A stretch of DNA of 22,456 nt from Pelargonium nanum (Eukaryota; Streptophyta; Magnoliopsida; Geraniales; Geraniaceae): NCBI GenBank assembly GCA_036897485.1, contig JAYMTF010001576.1, positions 1 through 22,456 of the forward strand, read 5' to 3'. Position numbers and translations under genes: made by a program. This document shows, piece after piece, positions 19,929 to 22,456 of the stretch. The number at the start of each line of letters is the position of its first letter. Position 1 is the stretch's first letter. The notes beneath the pieces are model-generated. The model searched no databases, was not told the origin of the DNA, and worked only from the letters and a program-made list of their open reading frames with translations.

Positions 19929-21203
19929 TCAACCATGCCTTGCCTGGAAATCTTTCATGAAAGCAACAAGCTTTTCAACCCCAGCGAACGGCATTGCATT
20001 GTAGATCGAAGCTCGCATCCCTCCGACCGATCTGTGTCCCTTTAGCTGAACCATCTTCTCCTTCGCCGCCTCCTTGATGAACTCAGCCTCCAGCTCCGGC
20101 TTCTCCAACGTGAACGGCACGTTCATCAGCGACCTCACCGACCTCTCCACCGGGCACCGGAAAAACCCATTGCTCTCATCAATGGCCTTGTACAGAATCT
20201 CAGCTTTCTTCACATTCTTCTTCTCCACCTCCTTCAACCCACCCTGCGCCAACAAGTCCTCGAACACTAGACCGCACATGTAGATCCCGTAACAAGGGGG
20301 TGTGTTGTAGAGCGAGTTGTTGTCGGCGTGGATCTTGTAATCGAGCATCACCGGAGTGATGGCCTGAGCATTTCCGATCAGATCCTTCCTGATGATCACA
20401 ATTGTGACCCCAGATGGGCCTACGTTTTTTTGTGCTCCGGCATAGATCACGCCGAATTTGGAAACGTCGACGGGTTTGGAGCAGAAATTGGAGGACATAT
20501 CGGCGACCAAAATCGAATCTTTGTTGTTGGGTTTTGGGTAGTTTTTGAATTCAACCCCATGGATGGTCTCATTGGCGCATATGTGCAAATACCTTGCATC
20601 TGGGCTCTGCTCCAACCCATCGAACCCTGCGATTTTCGTGTATTTCTCGGATTTGCCGGACCAGATCACCTTGGCCTTGCAGTACTTCTGGGCCTCCTTG
20701 AACGCCTTGTCGCCCCACGATCCGGTGACCACGAAATCGACGGTGTCCTCCGGCGTGCAGAGGTTGAGCGGCAGAGCCGCGAACTGGGTGGTGGCGCCGC
20801 CTTGCAGGAACAGGACGGCGTAATCGGAGGGCACATCCAAAAGGGTGCGCAGATCCGACTCGGCCTTTTGGATTATGGAGGAGAATTCCTTGCCGCGGTG
20901 GCTCATCTCCATGACGCTCATGCCGCAGCCGCGCCAGTTGTAGAGCTCAGATTCGGCTTTCCGGAGGACATTCTCCGGGAGAGTGGCGGGGCCGGCGGCG
21001 AAGTTGAAGACCCGATCTAGGGACGCGTTCTGGGTCTGGGTTGGGGTGGAGGACGCGGTGGCGCAGGTGATTGAGAGCGGTCGGGACGGGGTGGCGCGTG
21101 CGAATCCGGCGGGGAAGGTGGCGGAGGAGGTGGGGGTTTTGAGGAGGCGGCGACTTGGGTTTTGGAGGAAGAGAGTGTGAGGTGAAGTGGTGGTGGCTGC
21201 CAT
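19929..21203 (-). CDS. PSAT1: Phosphoserine aminotransferase, chloroplastic (intronless, complete)
   Basis: Class V PLP aminotransferase of the phosphorylated serine pathway in plastids: 3-phosphohydroxypyruvate plus glutamate gives 3-phosphoserine plus 2-oxoglutarate. It is a single exon of 424 aa, the usual plant length. Residues 1 to about 47 are rich in Ser, Thr, Ala and Pro with few acids, as in a chloroplast transit peptide; cleavage is likely near SITC/A (45-48). The enzyme starts at [10 protein letters not shown] (64-73). Visible motifs are MSHRGKEF (100-107), the cofactor-phosphate loop QGGATTQF (134-141), Trp163, ADMSSNF (234-240), and the Schiff-base Lys259 in [28 protein letters not shown] (390-405) carries the substrate-binding arginines. 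The start is the first ATG, in strong context (ccgccATGGC). The coding region is much GC-richer than its surroundings. It faces the 3' end of GRIP. Confidence 0.97.
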   Translation of the reverse strand: MAATTTSPHTLFLQNPSRRLLKTPTSSATFPAGFARATPSRPLSITCATASSTPTQTQNASLDRVFNFAAGPATLPENVLRKAESELYNWRGCGMSVMEMSHRGKEFSSIIQKAESDLRTLLDVPSDYAVLFLQGGATTQFAALPLNLCTPEDTVDFVVTGSWGDKAFKEAQKYCKAKVIWSGKSEKYTKIAGFDGLEQSPDARYLHICANETIHGVEFKNYPKPNNKDSILVADMSSNFCSKPVDVSKFGVIYAGAQKNVGPSGVTIVIIRKDLIGNAQAITPVMLDYKIHADNNSLYNTPPCYGIYMCGLVFEDLLAQGGLKEVEKKNVKKAEILYKAIDESNGFFRCPVERSVRSLMNVPFTLEKPELEAEFIKEAAKEKMVQLKGHRSVGGMRASIYNAMPFAGVEKLVAFMKDFQARHG

Positions 21204-21313
21204 GGCGGTTGTGGAGAAATGAGGAGGAAGAGAGGGTGTTTGTTTCTCGGGAAAGTTGTTTTCTTTTCGTTTCCTGAGGGTTTAGTGGAAAAAGAAACCT
21301 GAACCTTTTGGGC

Positions 21314-21320
21314 TATATAT
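21314..21320 (-). promoter_or_regulatory. TATA-like box of PSAT
   Basis: On the minus strand the sequence reads caatatatagccc about 111 nt before the PSAT start codon. This fits a TATA box with transcription starting about 30 nt downstream and a leader of around 80 nt. It is the best TATA candidate in the first 150 nt upstream. Confidence 0.4.
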
Positions 21321-21379
21321 TGTAAAAGCGAGGAAGGATATTCCTTCGGAAACGGGCAAGCCCAATTGCTGAGATGCTA

Positions 21380-21393
21380 AAACGGCATCGTTT
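21380..21393. promoter_or_regulatory. Near-palindrome AAACGGCATCGTTT upstream of PSAT
   Basis: A 14-mer with perfect AAACG/CGTTT arms lies about 60 nt upstream of the TATA-like box. A similar element (AAACGTCGGCGTTT) sits at 7572-7585, near the presumed start of GRIP. The function is unknown to me; it is listed as a possible protein-binding site. Confidence 0.3.
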
Positions 21394-22405
21394 GGGGGTA
21401 GGTGAAGAAATAAAGTCCCAATCATATTCAAATATCCATCTTACCCCTAAGTTTTCTTGATTTATTTTATGATTATATGTGAATAAATACCTATGTTAAC
21501 CCCTTTAAAAAAAATACCTATGTTAACCTAATGTTTTTTTAAACTAAAAAAACTAAAAAAAAAATTATTCAAATTGAACAATTATAAAGACGATATAAAT
21601 TTGGGTGTTTGAAGACCAAACCGCTCAGACAAGTCTGACAAAGAGACCGAAGGTCTGATTAGCTTGTGGGTCACTCAGTTCCAAACCAACCTATAAAAAA
21701 AATCATCACTACCAAACTGAGCCGCAATGACTAGAAAATCATGAATAATCAAATCGAATGCACGGAATCTTCCCCCACCCTGAATGAACAACTAACAACG
21801 ATTTCACTAGAAGTTTAAGACGACCACGTGGAGGGATTTGTCAACCGACACTCCCCACCATTGAGTCGGTCATCTAATTTGGTAACAAACTCGAAAGTTC
21901 CCCAACCTAACAAACTCGAAAGTTAATCAATTGGCTCCAACCAAACCACCATCTTCCAAGCAAATACAATCACTAACAATTAAATCATGTGTGCTATTCA
22001 TCACGGACCTTAGCTTGAGATCCGAGATAACCCGTTTCATATCCCCTCAATAATAATCTTCTTTCATCTCTAACCCTCGACCCAAGAGAGAGCCTCACGA
22101 ACCGCCATAGCCTCCACCATTATTGACCTCCTCTCGGATCGGCAGCAATCGCACTTGTTGCTTTACCACCTCCGCCTTTCTCCTCTCCCCCCCCCGTTTT
22201 CCGTAGTGTCCACCGCCACTATCAACATTTCGACCGTAATTTTATTTGTGTTTCACATGTTTTATGTTAAGAATTGTTGTTCTTATACCCTCACCAATGA
22301 ATTGTACTTTACGATACAAATTTGTCTTATTTTTAAATTTGTTTTTCTAACCAATGAATGTATTTGTTTCTTTGTAGGAACTTAAAATCCTTAACACATA
22401 GGTTT
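21394..22405. other. Distal upstream region of PSAT
   Basis: No convincing gene. There are two local duplications: aaatacctatgttaacc (21485-21501 and 21512-21528) and taacaaactcgaaagtt (21883-21899 and 21908-21924). There is also a CT-rich stretch with a C9 run near 22188-22196. A short open stretch from 22155 matches no family I know. Confidence 0.5.
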
Positions 22406-22456
22406 AGGGATGGCAATCCAACCCGAACCCGACGGGGACCCGATGTGCCTAACCCG
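22402..22456. repeat. Edge of a dispersed plant repeat at the window end
   Basis: taggtttagggatggcaatc followed by a run of acccgaacccga-type repeats resembles the end of a common dispersed plant element (start AGGGATGGCAA, then CCCG-rich repeats). It is cut by the window edge. Confidence 0.4.

Noticed and set aside
20328..21020. Long reading frame antisense to PSAT (230 codons)
   Set aside because: It is the complement of conserved aminotransferase coding sequence. GC-rich coding DNA often leaves the opposite strand open.
22155..22385. Short frame near the window end
   Set aside because: It has no recognisable motif, no clear ATG context and low-complexity composition.

Overview
This is nuclear DNA of a flowering plant, most likely a core eudicot. 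The reasons are long AT-rich introns with GT-AG borders, a plastid-targeted and a mitochondrion-targeted enzyme, a plant-type GRIP golgin, and several plant-style small transposon remnants. The sequence alone does not settle the species. There are no bacterial operons, CRISPR arrays or rRNA genes, and I found no intact tRNA gene.

Three protein-coding genes can be reconstructed completely. (1) On the minus strand, 6267 down to 817, lies a four-exon gene for the mitochondrial NAD-dependent isocitrate dehydrogenase regulatory subunit (371 aa). (2) On the plus strand, 8408 to 17942, lies a 21-exon gene for a GRIP-domain golgin (790 aa), probably with an extra intron in its 5' leader. (3) On the minus strand, 21203 down to 19929, lies an intronless gene for plastid phosphoserine aminotransferase (424 aa). 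Every exon junction I assigned keeps the reading frame, and the resulting lengths match the families.

Layout: 1-816 holds the end of a Stowaway-like MITE, then a long hairpin element, then the 3' flank of the IDH gene. IDH and GRIP are divergent, with 2.1 kb between their start codons. GRIP and PSAT are convergent, with 2 kb between their stop codons; that gap holds a 0.4 kb foldback element. The segment upstream of PSAT (21204-22456) has a TATA-like box and a palindromic element near the gene, then low-complexity sequence and local duplications. The window ends in what looks like the edge of another dispersed repeat.

The three products act in different compartments: TCA cycle in mitochondria, tethering at the trans-Golgi, and serine synthesis in plastids. 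There is no reason to think they form one pathway, though 2-oxoglutarate links IDH (product) and PSAT (co-product). The linkage of IDH and PSAT resembles what I recall from Arabidopsis, so it is probably ancestral synteny. I found no new multi-gene system. The most interesting points are the conserved linkage, a 19-nt microexon, a pair of similar AAACG-N4-CGTTT palindromes near the starts of two genes, a short upstream ORF, and the foldback and retroelement remnants.
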